Source of the DNA: SZUA-36 sp963759155
GTDB lineage: Bacteria > Pseudomonadota > Gammaproteobacteria > Xanthomonadales > SZUA-36
Reading direction: 5' to 3'
DNA: 64,000 nucleotides
Assembly: GCA_963759155.1 (NCBI GenBank)
Contig: CAVWXX010000015.1
Span: 62,001 to 126,000 of the forward strand
Shown: one piece after another, positions 17,093 through 27,030 of the stretch
How the letters are laid out: every line of letters begins with the position of its first letter
Numbering within the stretch: the stretch's first letter is position 1
Translations under genes and position numbers: made by a program
The notes under the pieces: model-generated
Told to the model about the DNA's origin: nothing
The model's database searches: none
Seen by the model: only the letters and a program-made list of their open reading frames with translations

Positions 17093-20000
17093 TTATTTGG
17101 CGCCCTTATGCGCGCCGTGTAACTCCTGAAGAGTTCGAACCTCCGGATTAAACTCGTGGTCAATGGCCTGTAATGTGGCCCAACCACGCGCAATTGTTGT
17201 TGTGTAACTTACCTTGTACTGCAGCGCTTCACGGCGAATTGAGAATGAATCCGCAATCGCCTGGCTGCCCTCGGTCGTATTGACGATAAACTCGATTTCG
17301 CCATTTTTAATAGCGTCTACAATATGAGGACGACCCTCATCGACCTTGTTAATAGGTTCGCATATAAAACCACGCTCACGCAAATATGCGGAGGTTCCGG
17401 CGGTCGCGATCAACGAATATCCACGGTCGGAAAGCTCTTGCGCGATCGGCAACAAAGGCTCTTTATCGGCATCCCTTACACTCAGAAACGCATGACCGGG
17501 TCTTGGAATCGAGTAATTGGCCGCTTTCATCGCACGTGCACAGGCCTGGCCAAAACTACGACCCACACCCATCACCTCACCGGTCGAACGCATTTCAGGC
17601 CCGAGGATAGGATCAACACCCGGGAACTTCAGGAACGGTAAAATAGCCTCTTTTACAGAATAGAATTCAGGTATGATTTCCTCTGTTATCCCTTGTTCTT
17701 TAAGTGTTTTACCAGCCATACACAAGGCTGCAATCGATGCCAAAGGCCGACCCGTCGCTTTCGACACAAAGGGTACGGTACGCGACGCACGGGGGTTCAC
17801 CTCGAGGATAAAGATCTCGTCACGACGTAAAGCAAACTGGGCATTCATCAAGCCGACCACACCCAATTCCAAGCCCATCATCTTCATCTGCCGACGCATC
17901 TCATCCTGGATTTCAACCGACAGGCTATGCGGGGGAATCGAACAGGCCGAATCACCGGAGTGCACACCGGCTTGCTCGATATGTTCCATGATGCCACCGA
18001 TGAGCACGTCGGTGCCGTCACAGATGGCATCTATATCCACCTCGATGGCATGATCAAGAAAACGGTCCAGCAACACCGGTGAATCATTGGATACCTTGAC
18101 GGCATCGCGCATATAACGACGCAGTTCCTTCTCACCGTGCACCACATCCATGGCGCGACCACCGAGAACATAGGATGGCCTGACCACCAGCGGATAACCG
18201 ATTTCGGCAGCCAGACCTACAGCCTGTTCTACGCTTGTTGCGGTGCGGTTGGGCGGTTGACGTAAACCCAGCTTGTTCAGCATCTGCTGAAAACGCTCTC
18301 GATCCTCAGCCAGGTCAATCGAATCAGGTGAGGTGCCAATGATCGGTACACCGGCGGCCTCGAGTGGACGGGCAAGGTTAAGCGGTGTCTGGCCACCATA
18401 TTGGACGATCACACCCTTCGGATTCTCGCGGTGAACAATCTCCAGCACATCTTCCAGTGTCAGCGGCTCAAAATATAGACGGTCGGAGGTGTCATAGTCT
18501 GTTGATACGGTCTCCGGGTTACAGTTGACCATGATGGTTTCATAGCCATCATCACGCAAGGCGAGTGCCGCGTGTACACAGCAATAATCAAACTCAATAC
18601 CCTGACCAATACGGTTCGGCCCACCACCCAGCACCATGATCTTCGTGTTTTGACTGGGCTCGGATTCACATTCTTCTTCGTAGGTGGAGTACATGTAGGC
18701 GGTGGTGGTGGCGAACTCGGCCGCACAGGTGTCCACGCGCTTGTAAACCGGTCTTACATTCAGTTGATGACGTTGCTCACGCAACGCCTGTTCCGTGACA
18801 CCCACCAGCGTTGCCAACCTGGCATCGGAGAATCCTTTTTGTTTCAGCGCGAACATCCGCTGTTTATCAAGGGCTGCAAACCCCTGTTTTTCAACCTGTG
18901 CCTCGTTGTTGATCAGGTCCTCGATCTGCGCGAGGAACCAGGGGTCAATTTTAGTTAACTTAAAGACCTCTTCGGCGCTCATGCCCTCTCTGAAAGCATC
19001 GGCGACATAGAACAAACGTTCTGCACCCGCTGCCCTCAGTTCCCGCTTCAGCTCTGTTGCGCGGTCATCGGGATCTTCGGCCTGCAGTATCGGGTTAAAG
19101 CCGTCACGGCCGGTTTCCAGGCTGCGTAAGGCTTTTTGCAAAGACTCCTGGAAGGTCCTGCCAATGGCCATGGCCTCCCCTACCGACTTCATCTGCGTGG
19201 TCAGACGATCATCGGCGGCGGGAAACTTCTCAAATGCAAAACGCGGGATCTTGGTCACCACGTAATCGATTGCCGGTTCAAATGAGGCCGGTGTTGCGCC
19301 ACCGGTAATCTCGTTGCGTAATTCATCCAATGTAAAGCCAACGGCCAGTTTGGCCGCGACCTTGGCGATCGGGAAGCCCGTGGCCTTGGAAGCCAGGGCC
19401 GATGAACGTGAAACACGCGGGTTCATCTCGATGATAATGACTTTACCGTTTTCGGGGTTAACCGCAAACTGCACGTTGGAGCCGCCGGTATCAACGCCAA
19501 TTTTCCGCAGAACGGCGATCGAAGCGTCACGCAGGTACTGGTATTCCTTATCGGTCAGGGTAAGTGCCGGCGCAACCGTGATGGAGTCACCGGTATGAAT
19601 ACCCATCGGGTCAAGGTTCTCAATCGAACAGATGATAATGCAGTTATCTTCGTGATCACGCACCACCTCCATTTCATATTCTTTCCAGCCGAGGACCGAA
19701 ATCTCCAGCAACACCTCCGTGGTCGGTGACTGTTCAAGCCCGCGTTTGACAATTTCGACAAACTCTTCACGGTTATAAGCAATACCGCCACCCGAACCAC
19801 CCATCGTAAACGAGGGACGGATAATGGTCGGAAAACCGATTCTTTCAAGACTGTCAAGAGCCTCATCGAGACCATGGGCGAGCTCTGCCCGTGGTGTCTC
19901 CAGACCGATTTCCGCCATCGCTTTACGAAACAGGTCACGGTCTTCCGCCATATCGATGGCTTCACGTTTCGCGCCGATCATTTCAACGCCAAACTTTTCC

Positions 20001-20323
20001 AATACACCTTTACGCACGAGATCCAGCGAACAGTTCAGCGCCGTCTGTCCACCCATGGTCGGCAACAGGGCGTCAGGGCGTTCCTTTTCGATGATCCGGG
20101 CAACCGTGCGCCACTCAACCGGCTCGATATAAATGGCATCGGCCATTTCAGGGTCAGTCATGATCGTGGCCGGGTTGGAGTTCACCAGCACCACGCGGTA
20201 ACCCTCTTCGCGCAACGCTTTGCAAGCCTGTGCGCCGGAATAATCAAACTCACAGGCCTGTCCGATCACGATGGGACCGGCGCCGATGATCAATATGGTC
20301 TTAATGTCAGTTCTTTTTGGCAT
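17093..20323 (-). CDS. carB: Carbamoyl-phosphate synthase large subunit
   Basis: Makes carbamoyl phosphate from bicarbonate, ATP and glutamine-derived ammonia for arginine and pyrimidine synthesis. It has two duplicated ATP-grasp halves: the first starts MPKRTDIKTILIIGAGPIVIG, the second near residue 555 with MVLGGGPNRIGQG. A C-terminal allosteric domain follows (YSLIATAGTSAYLRERG). The 1076 residues are full length. It starts six bases after carA, so the two are translated from one message. It is followed by greA. Confidence 0.98.
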   Translation of the reverse strand: MPKRTDIKTILIIGAGPIVIGQACEFDYSGAQACKALREEGYRVVLVNSNPATIMTDPEMADAIYIEPVEWRTVARIIEKERPDALLPTMGGQTALNCSLDLVRKGVLEKFGVEMIGAKREAIDMAEDRDLFRKAMAEIGLETPRAELAHGLDEALDSLERIGFPTIIRPSFTMGGSGGGIAYNREEFVEIVKRGLEQSPTTEVLLEISVLGWKEYEMEVVRDHEDNCIIICSIENLDPMGIHTGDSITVAPALTLTDKEYQYLRDASIAVLRKIGVDTGGSNVQFAVNPENGKVIIIEMNPRVSRSSALASKATGFPIAKVAAKLAVGFTLDELRNEITGGATPASFEPAIDYVVTKIPRFAFEKFPAADDRLTTQMKSVGEAMAIGRTFQESLQKALRSLETGRDGFNPILQAEDPDDRATELKRELRAAGAERLFYVADAFREGMSAEEVFKLTKIDPWFLAQIEDLINNEAQVEKQGFAALDKQRMFALKQKGFSDARLATLVGVTEQALREQRHQLNVRPVYKRVDTCAAEFATTTAYMYSTYEEECESEPSQNTKIMVLGGGPNRIGQGIEFDYCCVHAALALRDDGYETIMVNCNPETVSTDYDTSDRLYFEPLTLEDVLEIVHRENPKGVIVQYGGQTPLNLARPLEAAGVPIIGTSPDSIDLAEDRERFQQMLNKLGLRQPPNRTATSVEQAVGLAAEIGYPLVVRPSYVLGGRAMDVVHGEKELRRYMRDAVKVSNDSPVLLDRFLDHAIEVDIDAICDGTDVLIGGIMEHIEQAGVHSGDSACSIPPHSLSVEIQDEMRRQMKMMGLELGVVGLMNAQFALRRDEIFILEVNPRASRTVPFVSKATGRPLASIAALCMAGKTLKEQGITEEIIPEFYSVKEAILPFLKFPGVDPILGPEMRSTGEVMGVGRSFGQACARAMKAANYSIPRPGHAFLSVRDADKEPLLPIAQELSDRGYSLIATAGTSAYLRERGFICEPINKVDEGRPHIVDAIKNGEIEFIVNTTEGSQAIADSFSIRREALQYKVSYTTTIARGWATLQAIDHEFNPEVRTLQELHGAHKGAK

Positions 20324-20329
20324 AAATTA

Positions 20330-21457
20330 TCAATCTTTGCTGTTCATCAGGCTTATGAAGCGGTCAAACAAATGGGCCACATCATGAGGGCCCGGGCTCG
20401 CTTCAGGATGACCCTGGAACCCAAAAGCCCGGCCATTATTTAATTCGACACCCTGCAAGCTTCCGTCAAACAAGGATCGGTGGGTTGCCCTCATACTATC
20501 CGGCAGACTTTCTTCATCGAGGGCAAAACCATGGTTTTGGCTGGTGATCAAAACCTGCCCGGTATCCAGGTCCTGAACCGGGTGATTGGCGCCATGATGT
20601 CCAAACTTCATCTTGACGGTTCTGGCACCGGCGGCAAGGCCGAGCAACTGCACGCCGAGACATATACCGAATACCGGTAAGTCTGTTTGCAGTATTTCCT
20701 GTATTGCCGCGATCGCATAATCGCAGGGCTCCGGATCACCCGGCCCATTTGACAGGAACACCCCATCGGGTTGCATTGCGAGTACTTCCGAGGCCCTGGT
20801 CGTGGCCGGCACCACCGTGACCCGGCAACCCCGGTCACTTAACATGCGGAGAATATTCCGCTTGATGCCAAAGTCAAAGGCAACAACATGACGTACCGGA
20901 ACCGTTGACGTCCAATCCATCTTATTCAGATCATAGCTGCCCTCGGTCCAATCATATGCCTCTGATGTGGTCACCACACTGGCGAGATCCTGACCTTGCA
21001 TGCCCGGAAAATCACGGGCATTTTTCAAAGCCACGCTCTCGTCCACCTGCTCGCCAGCGATGATACAGCCGCCCTGTGCGCCTTTTTCTCTCAATATCCG
21101 GGTCAAACGGCGGGTATCAATACCCGCGATGGCGACGATGCCATGCTCCTGCAGATAGTCCTGCAGGGAACCCTCGCTACGCCAGTTACTGAGCAGCATT
21201 GCTGCATCGCGTACGACCAGGCCTGCCGCCATCGGTTTTGCGGATTCCTCATCGACCGAATTACAACCGGTGTTGCCGATATGGGGGAACGTCAGGGTTA
21301 CAATTTGTTTAGCGTAGGAAGGGTCAGTCAGGATTTCCTGGTAACCGGTCATCGAGGTATTAAATACCACCTCGCCGGTCGTGGCACCGGCAGCACCGAT
21401 ACTTTGACCATGAAACAAACTTCCGTCTTCGAGTGCCAGCAATGCCTGCTGTGTCAA
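20330..21457 (-). CDS. carA: Carbamoyl-phosphate synthase small (glutaminase) subunit
   Basis: Class I glutamine amidotransferase subunit that feeds ammonia through a tunnel to CarB. The N-terminal domain opens ALLALEDGSLFHGQSIG. The triad lies in FGICLGVQLLG (nucleophile Cys) and FQGHPEASPGP (His and Glu). The start is TTG at 21457 with AGGAAA directly upstream. At 375 residues it is normal. Between it and dapB lies a 180-base gap containing a hairpin, so expression may be partly independent of dapB. Confidence 0.97.
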   Translation of the reverse strand: MTQQALLALEDGSLFHGQSIGAAGATTGEVVFNTSMTGYQEILTDPSYAKQIVTLTFPHIGNTGCNSVDEESAKPMAAGLVVRDAAMLLSNWRSEGSLQDYLQEHGIVAIAGIDTRRLTRILREKGAQGGCIIAGEQVDESVALKNARDFPGMQGQDLASVVTTSEAYDWTEGSYDLNKMDWTSTVPVRHVVAFDFGIKRNILRMLSDRGCRVTVVPATTRASEVLAMQPDGVFLSNGPGDPEPCDYAIAAIQEILQTDLPVFGICLGVQLLGLAAGARTVKMKFGHHGANHPVQDLDTGQVLITSQNHGFALDEESLPDSMRATHRSLFDGSLQGVELNNGRAFGFQGHPEASPGPHDVAHLFDRFISLMNSKD

Positions 21458-21477
21458 TTTCCTGTCTCCGGATATGC

Positions 21478-21510
21478 AAAACGGGAACGCCCTGGAGAGC
21501 GGTTCCCGCT
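21478..21510 (-). terminator. Hairpin with short T-run just before carA
   Basis: Read on the minus strand, CGGGAAC pairs with GTTCCCG across a 13-base loop and is followed by TTTT, ending 20 bases before the carA start. It could be a weak terminator after dapB or an attenuator in the carA leader. The U-run is short, so strength is doubtful. Confidence 0.45.
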
Positions 21511-21637
21511 TAGATTTAGTGATTCTGAACAGCGTTTTCGAAGATCTCGTTTCGAAGCCGCAAATGTTGCTCTAAGCGCCAGAATTTTACTGGAACGGGT
21601 AACACCTGTCTAACAAATTCCCGTTCATTTGCTTTAT

Positions 21638-22372
21638 TCAGATACTTCCCAGGCCCAGCCAGTCGCCCGTGGAATAGTAACCGGGCTGCTGATTGACCAA
21701 CCATTGACCGGCCTTGAGTGCACCTTTTGCAAAGACATCCCGCTCAAGCGCCTTGTGGGTAATTTCAATCACTTCATCATCCGTCACAAAACTGACCGTG
21801 TGTTCTCCCACGACTTCCCCTTCACGAACACTTGCAAAAATGGGCTCGGCGTCTTCGCCTTTGCTGATATGTGCAGACCGGCCTTCCTTAACGGCAACCG
21901 CCAGCGCCAAAGCCGTACCGGAGGGTGAATCCAGTTTATGCCGGTGGTGTATGTCATTGATCGAAACCTTTGCAGACTCACCCATTGCGCTGCCTGCCTG
22001 ACGAACCAGTGCCGTCATTAATGCCACACCATGACTCAGATTGGGTGCCCACAATACCGGTATGACCCGGGCTGCGGTTTCAAGTGCGCTGATATCCGTG
22101 CCGGTCAAACCGGTGGTGCCACTGACGAGCGCCACGCCTTTTGCCGCGCACCAGGAGGCCGCATCCGCGGTGCCACCCGGTAAGGTGAAATCAATTAACA
22201 GGTCGACCCTGGTTTCACAGTCATCAAGGGAAGCGAAATACTCAAATCCGGAATCATCTACGTTGGCGGAACGCGACACCATCCCCACCAGCTCCATACC
22301 TTCAAAATCCGCCAGTACTGCAGCTACCCTGCGAGCCATCCGGCCCGCCCCGTGAACCAGGACCCGGGTCAT
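21638..22372 (-). CDS. dapB: 4-hydroxy-tetrahydrodipicolinate reductase
   Basis: NAD(P)H-dependent reductase of the diaminopimelate/lysine pathway. The nucleotide fold starts VLVHGAGRMARRV. Other family sites are DFTLPGGT, SGTTGL, the loop APNLSHGV, and the catalytic stretch DIHHRHKLDSPSGTA. At 244 residues it is shorter than E. coli DapB (273); the core motifs are all present and the shortening is spread through loops. Its ATG overlaps the dnaJ stop by four bases (ATGA), so it is translationally coupled to dnaJ. Confidence 0.95.
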   Translation of the reverse strand: MTRVLVHGAGRMARRVAAVLADFEGMELVGMVSRSANVDDSGFEYFASLDDCETRVDLLIDFTLPGGTADAASWCAAKGVALVSGTTGLTGTDISALETAARVIPVLWAPNLSHGVALMTALVRQAGSAMGESAKVSINDIHHRHKLDSPSGTALALAVAVKEGRSAHISKGEDAEPIFASVREGEVVGEHTVSFVTDDEVIEITHKALERDVFAKGALKAGQWLVNQQPGYYSTGDWLGLGSI

Positions 22373-23496
22373 GAAGTCATCCGTTCAAAAAACTCCTTCA
22401 CGCCACCCAGCCATGAACTGGATTTCGGGTTGTGGTCGGTTTTACTGTCCTCATAAGAGTCCTGAAATTGCTTGAGCAATGTCTTTTGTTCTTTTGAAAG
22501 ACTGACAGGTGTCTCAATGACCACCTTGCACATCAGGTCGCCCTGACGATGACTGCGTACTGACTTAACCCCTTTACCCTTCAAACGGAACATGCGTCCG
22601 GTCTGGGTTTCGGCAGGTATTTTTAGCTTCACCTGGCCTTTGAGCGTGGGTATCTCCAACTCACCACCAATAGCGGCGGTTGTAAAATGAATGGGAACTT
22701 CACAATAGAGGTCATCACCATCACGTTCGAACAAACGGTGCGCAAGCACCCTGACTTCAACGTACAGGTCGCCAGGCGGGGAACCGGCCATGCCTGCCTC
22801 GCCCTCGCCAGCCAGCCTGATCCTGTCACCGGTATCTACACCGGCTGGAATCTTGACCGACAGGGTCTTGGTCTCGCGTACCCTGCCCTGGCCATGGCAG
22901 GAGGAACACGGGTTTTTAATGACCTGCCCCATGCCCTTACAGGCCGGACAGGTTTGCTGAACAGAGAAAATACCCTGTTGCATACGGACCTGGCCAACGC
23001 CACCACAGGTCGTACATGAAGTTCTTTCACCGTCTTTCGCACCACTGCCATTACATGGTTTACACGCGCCCAGAGTCGGAATACGAATTTCACGGGTGAT
23101 ACCGGTGACGGCCTCCTCCAGGTCGAGTTCCATCGCAAAACGCAGATCTGACCCTCGCTGTTGTTGCCGCGAGCCGCCACGTCCGGCTCTTCCACCAAAT
23201 ATGTCGCCAAATATATCCCCGAAAACATCACCGACATCGCCGTCAAAACCGGCCGGACCACGAGCACCCGGCCCGGTTGCCGCGTGACCAAACTGGTCAT
23301 ACGCCGAGCGTTTCTGGGGGTTTTTAAGCACGTCGTAGGCTTCCTGTGCCTCTTTGAAATGCTCCTGCGCCGAGTCGTCACCCGAGTTGCGGTCCGGATG
23401 ATACTTCATCGCAAGCGTTCGATAAGCCTTTTTGATCTCAGCATCACCGGCATTCCGCTGAACCCCAAGCACTTCGTAATAATCGCGTTTTGCCAT
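22369..23496 (-). CDS. dnaJ: Chaperone protein DnaJ
   Basis: Hsp40 co-chaperone that stimulates the DnaK ATPase. The start is the ATG at 23496 (MAKRDYYEVLG); a longer frame from 23565 adds nothing like the family. The J domain has HPD near residue 33. A Gly/Phe-rich linker follows, then four zinc repeats CKPCNGSG, CTTCGGVG, CPACKGMG and CSSCHGQG, then the substrate-binding C-terminal domains. The 375 residues are normal. Unusually, it is separated from dnaK by about 1.5 kb and by the dnaK terminator, so it needs its own promoter. Confidence 0.97.
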   Translation of the reverse strand: MAKRDYYEVLGVQRNAGDAEIKKAYRTLAMKYHPDRNSGDDSAQEHFKEAQEAYDVLKNPQKRSAYDQFGHAATGPGARGPAGFDGDVGDVFGDIFGDIFGGRAGRGGSRQQQRGSDLRFAMELDLEEAVTGITREIRIPTLGACKPCNGSGAKDGERTSCTTCGGVGQVRMQQGIFSVQQTCPACKGMGQVIKNPCSSCHGQGRVRETKTLSVKIPAGVDTGDRIRLAGEGEAGMAGSPPGDLYVEVRVLAHRLFERDGDDLYCEVPIHFTTAAIGGELEIPTLKGQVKLKIPAETQTGRMFRLKGKGVKSVRSHRQGDLMCKVVIETPVSLSKEQKTLLKQFQDSYEDSKTDHNPKSSSWLGGVKEFFERMTS

Positions 23497-23853
23497 ATTT
23501 AAAGAGTCTGTATCGCTATAGTTATTGTCTGCCACTGATTTGCGGTCGAATGTCAGGCAATTCAAGTGCAGACAATCAAGTGTAATTCACAAGCACGACC
23601 CCCTGGTTTTGTTGTTAGGGTGGCATTACCGCATCATGCTGTGAGTCAGTATCTTTTCCTGCACGAACCGCAGGGATGATTTTTTGGTATTAGATGCTGA
23701 GCGCCCTGTTTCCGTATTGAGATTAACGGTAAATCTCATTGGAAACTCCGGCAACGCCATTGCAGAGGTGGTTATAAATTCACGGCGTGTTCGGAAGCAC
23801 ACGCCGGTTTGGAAAAACGTAGATGACCTTCGAAACAGGACCCAGGCGGGCTT
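23497..23853. other. Intergenic stretch upstream of dnaJ
   Basis: No gene is recognised. It must contain the dnaJ promoter, because the dnaK terminator lies farther upstream. On the minus strand a CTTGAA occurs near 23570, but no CCCCAT-type sigma-32 minus-10 element stands at the right distance. The heat-shock promoter could not be placed. Confidence 0.5.
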
Positions 23854-24300
23854 CTAAGCCTTCCAGGGCCTCACTGCCAGTTTATCGTTATGTGCCCATG
23901 AAGCCACTTCCCGTCTGAACGGCTTGCTGGCCATCTCCAGGGTGAGGGGCTGGGGTTCTACCCGGCGCCTGACCTTGTAAGACCTGTCCATGGATAAGAC
24001 CTTCTTTTCACGAATGAGCCATGAGGCATCCCGGTTGACACAAACCACAGGTTTAGCCGGGCTGCTTTTGTCCAGGTTCATAGCCACCATCCGGCTTTGC
24101 TGCAGAGATGGAACAGGTATGCCGTTACAGGTCTTGTAACCTGCCCTGGCCTTTTGATACTTCGCCGAACTGTCAGTTACGGTGGTTCGATTACCAGATA
24201 GATGAGCCGACCTGCATTCAGCTATTACCGTTCTATATAATTTTCGTACGAGTAATGCCGCTAGCAGGCTGGCAAGAAATATGCCTGTATAAGTTAACAT
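23854..24300 (-). CDS. Hypothetical single-pass membrane protein between dnaK and dnaJ
   Basis: I do not recognise this 148-residue protein. It starts with ATG at 24300, preceded on the minus strand by a GGGG-containing purine run at a usable distance. Residues 4-20 (YTGIFLASLLAALLVRK) form one membrane helix or an uncleaved signal anchor. The rest is basic and polar with no known motif; two Cys occur in the middle. Its position splits the usual dnaK-dnaJ pair. It could be a real anchored protein or a spurious frame in an insert. Confidence 0.5.
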   Translation of the reverse strand: MLTYTGIFLASLLAALLVRKLYRTVIAECRSAHLSGNRTTVTDSSAKYQKARAGYKTCNGIPVPSLQQSRMVAMNLDKSSPAKPVVCVNRDASWLIREKKVLSMDRSYKVRRRVEPQPLTLEMASKPFRREVASWAHNDKLAVRPWKA

Positions 24301-24933
24301 TGCAATTTTTCCCCTTTCAACCGCTTCAATGACGCTTTGCAGCGCGTATTAGCAGCTATGCCCAATTCTCAAGAGCTGAGTGGGGTCTGGAACAAAATCC
24401 GGAACACCAGCGTTGCTGGTTACAGCTTGACGCGACCTATCCCTGTCAATATCTGTCTGATCCTGTGGTGTACGCCGCTAAGCGACCAGGACATGCCATC
24501 ATGGCTTTAACTGCTTTGTACCGGACATACCTTGCCCGCACCAAGCTCTACCCTTTAATACCATTACAAGGCTCGCTAATCCCCCAAGCCCGTAATCCCC
24601 TGTTTCGACCCTTCCATAGGTCAGACATCTTCCCTGATGTCTTTGGTAAATCCCTTCCATTAACTGTGTGTTGTCAAAACAACCTCACAGGTTTGTACGA
24701 CTTCCCTGTCGCCAATTTTCCTTCCCTAAAAAGCACCAGTTGGAAAATTTAATACTCCCCCTTTACTATGCAAATAGCGTACCAAACGATACATGGAAAA
24801 ACATATTATTATATTTTCATGGTCTTATAAGATTTTTTTAATTTGATTTACTAAAGAAAGAAAAATAAACATCTGCCAATGTACGTTAGACAACTGACAA
24901 TTTGTGTCAGTCACTGCTGTAATCAGCGCGCAT
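24301..24933. other. Gene-poor stretch beyond the dnaK terminator
   Basis: About 630 bases with no convincing gene. Bases 24740-24900 are markedly AT-rich compared with the neighbourhood. A 95-codon frame on the plus strand (24465-24752) shows no family resemblance and no clear ribosome site. Together with the hypothetical gene this looks like material inserted between dnaK and dnaJ. Confidence 0.5.
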
Positions 24934-24962
24934 AAAAAAACCCCGGCAAGTGCCGGGGTTTT
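24934..24962 (-). terminator. Intrinsic terminator after dnaK
   Basis: CCCCGGCA and TGCCGGGG pair exactly with a two-base gap (AG on the plus strand) and are flanked by A- and T-runs, so the hairpin can work in both directions. It begins 27 bases past the dnaK stop and should end the grpE-dnaK transcript. Confidence 0.9.
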
Positions 24963-24988
24963 GGATAGATCGGATATCGAAATAAGTA

Positions 24989-26914
24989 TTACTTATTCTG
25001 ATCCTTGTTTTCGTCGACTTCTTCAAACTCGGCGTCGACCACGTCATCGGCTGCTGCCTCTGCCTGTGGGCCTGCGTCCTGTACACCACCCGCCTCAGCT
25101 TCAGCTGCTGCCTGCTGGTAGATGACCTGGGCCGCTTCGGTCAGCTTGGTTGTTGCTGCCTCGATGGCATCCTTGTCATCCAGCTTCATGGCTTCCTCGA
25201 CACCCGTAATCGCTTCTTCGATGCTCTTACGCTCACTTTCACCTATCTTGTCACCCATCTCCTTCAGGGTAGAACGGGTAGAGTGAACCATGGCATCGGC
25301 ACTATTGCGCGCTGTAACGGTTTCGTGGAACTTGCGATCTTCCTCGGCATGCGCCTCGGCATCATTGACCATGGATTCAATCTCTGACTCACTGAGACCT
25401 GAACCGGACTTGATCTCGATCTTCTGCTCTTTACCGGTCGCCTTATCCGTCGCGCTAACGTGCATAATCGCGTTGGCATCGATATCAAAAGTCACTTCGA
25501 TCTGAGGCATACCGCGCATGGCCGGTGCAATACCGGACAGATCGAAACGGGCCAATGATTTATTGGCGCTGGCAATTTCACGCTCACCCTGCAATACGTG
25601 CACGGTAACCGCGAGTTGGTTGTCTTCCGCCGTTGAGAAAATCTGCGAAGCCTTTGTCGGTATCGTTGTGTTTTTCTCAATCAGCTTGGTCATTACTCCA
25701 CCCATGGTTTCAATACCAAGAGACAGCGGAGTCACATCCAACAGCAATACATCTTTAACTTCACCGGAAAGTACACCACCCTGAACCGCTGCACCCAGCG
25801 CAACTGCTTCATCAGGGTTAACATCTCTGCGAGGCTCTTTATTGAATAATTCGGTGACTGATTTTTGAACCATAGGCATACGGGTCTGACCACCCACCAG
25901 GATCACGTCAGCGATATCACTGACCTTCAGTCCGGCGTCGTCCAAAGCAGTGCGGCAAGGACCGATGGTCTTTTTGACCAGGTCTTCAACCAGTGATTCC
26001 AGCTTGGCGCGGGTCAATTTGATATTCAGATGCTTGGGACCACTCGCATCAGCCGTAATATACGGCAGGTTGATCTCGGTCTGTTCGGTTGTTGAGAGCT
26101 CGATCTTGGCGCGCTCCGCACCCTCTTTCAGACGCTGTAAGGCCAGTGGGTCATTACGCAGGTCAAAGCCCTGGTCTTTCTTGAATTCTGAAACCAGGTA
26201 ATCAATGACACGCTTGTCAAAATCTTCACCACCCAGGAAGGTGTCACCTGAAGTAGACAATACTTCGATCTGGTGTTCGCCATCGACGTCTGCAATTTCA
26301 ATGATGGATACGTCAAAGGTACCGCCACCAAGGTCATAAACCGCGACCTTGCGCTCGCCACCCTTCTTGTCGACACCAAAGGCCAATGCCGCAGCAGTCG
26401 GCTCGGAGATCACACGACGCACTTTGAGTCCGGCGATCTTACCGGCGTCTTCGGTTGCCTGGCGCTGGTGGTTGTTGAAATAAGCAGGCACAGTGATGAC
26501 CGCCTCGGTCACAGGTTCACCGAGATAATCTTCTGCCGTCTTCTTCATTTTCATCAGGACACGGGCTGAAATTTCCGGTGCAGCCATTTTCTTGCCACCC
26601 GCTTCTACCCATGCATCACCGTTATCGGCCTTTACGATCTTGTACGGAACAAGGTCGATATCTTTCTGTACAACGTCTTCATCAAACTTACGCCCGATAA
26701 GACGCTTGATGGCAAACAGTGTGTTGGAAGGATTGGTAACTGCCTGGCGCTTTGCCGACTGACCAACCAGGACTTCACCGTCTTTGGTGAATGCAACAAT
26801 TGAAGGTGTTGTGCGATCACCCTCGGCGTTTTCGATAACCCGTGGCTCACCACCTTCCATAACCGCTACGCAGCTATTGGTCGTGCCAAGGTCAATTCCT
26901 ATGATTTTACTCAT
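24989..26914 (-). CDS. dnaK: Chaperone protein DnaK (Hsp70)
   Basis: ATP-dependent chaperone for folding and heat-shock control. The actin-like ATPase domain opens with IGIDLGTTNSCVAVMEGG and contains the VYDLGGGTFD phosphate loop. The interdomain linker reads VLLLDVTPLSLGIE. The substrate domain is followed by a lid and an acidic tail ending DAEFEEVDENKDQNK. The 641 residues are standard. It lies downstream of grpE with its own sigma-32 promoter in the 116-base gap, and is followed by a strong terminator rather than dnaJ. Confidence 0.98.
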   Translation of the reverse strand: MSKIIGIDLGTTNSCVAVMEGGEPRVIENAEGDRTTPSIVAFTKDGEVLVGQSAKRQAVTNPSNTLFAIKRLIGRKFDEDVVQKDIDLVPYKIVKADNGDAWVEAGGKKMAAPEISARVLMKMKKTAEDYLGEPVTEAVITVPAYFNNHQRQATEDAGKIAGLKVRRVISEPTAAALAFGVDKKGGERKVAVYDLGGGTFDVSIIEIADVDGEHQIEVLSTSGDTFLGGEDFDKRVIDYLVSEFKKDQGFDLRNDPLALQRLKEGAERAKIELSTTEQTEINLPYITADASGPKHLNIKLTRAKLESLVEDLVKKTIGPCRTALDDAGLKVSDIADVILVGGQTRMPMVQKSVTELFNKEPRRDVNPDEAVALGAAVQGGVLSGEVKDVLLLDVTPLSLGIETMGGVMTKLIEKNTTIPTKASQIFSTAEDNQLAVTVHVLQGEREIASANKSLARFDLSGIAPAMRGMPQIEVTFDIDANAIMHVSATDKATGKEQKIEIKSGSGLSESEIESMVNDAEAHAEEDRKFHETVTARNSADAMVHSTRSTLKEMGDKIGESERKSIEEAITGVEEAMKLDDKDAIEAATTKLTEAAQVIYQQAAAEAEAGGVQDAGPQAEAAADDVVDAEFEEVDENKDQNK

Positions 26915-26955
26915 TTAAATTCTCCAAAAAACATGTAATAAATTTGATGACTCAA

Positions 26956-26983
26956 ACATGGGGACTACCCCATGCTTTTCAAT
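26956..26983 (-). promoter_or_regulatory. Sigma-32 heat-shock promoter for dnaK
   Basis: On the minus strand ATTGAA (26983-26978), a 14-base spacer, then CCCCATGT (26963-26956), close to the sigma-32 consensus CTTGAA-N14-CCCCATNT. The spacer and minus-10 also form a perfect palindrome (CATGGGG, four bases, CCCCATG, 26957-26974). The dnaK ATG is 42 bases downstream of the minus-10. Confidence 0.8.
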
Positions 26984-27030
26984 ACGATGGCCCCACAATC
27001 AAAAATAAAATTTCAGTGTAGTCAAGCAAC

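Noticed and set aside
23497..23565. N-terminal extension of DnaJ
   Set aside because: The extra 23 residues are unlike the family; MAKRDYYEVLG is the normal start.
24465..24752. 95-codon frame on the plus strand
   Set aside because: No family resemblance, signal or ribosome site.
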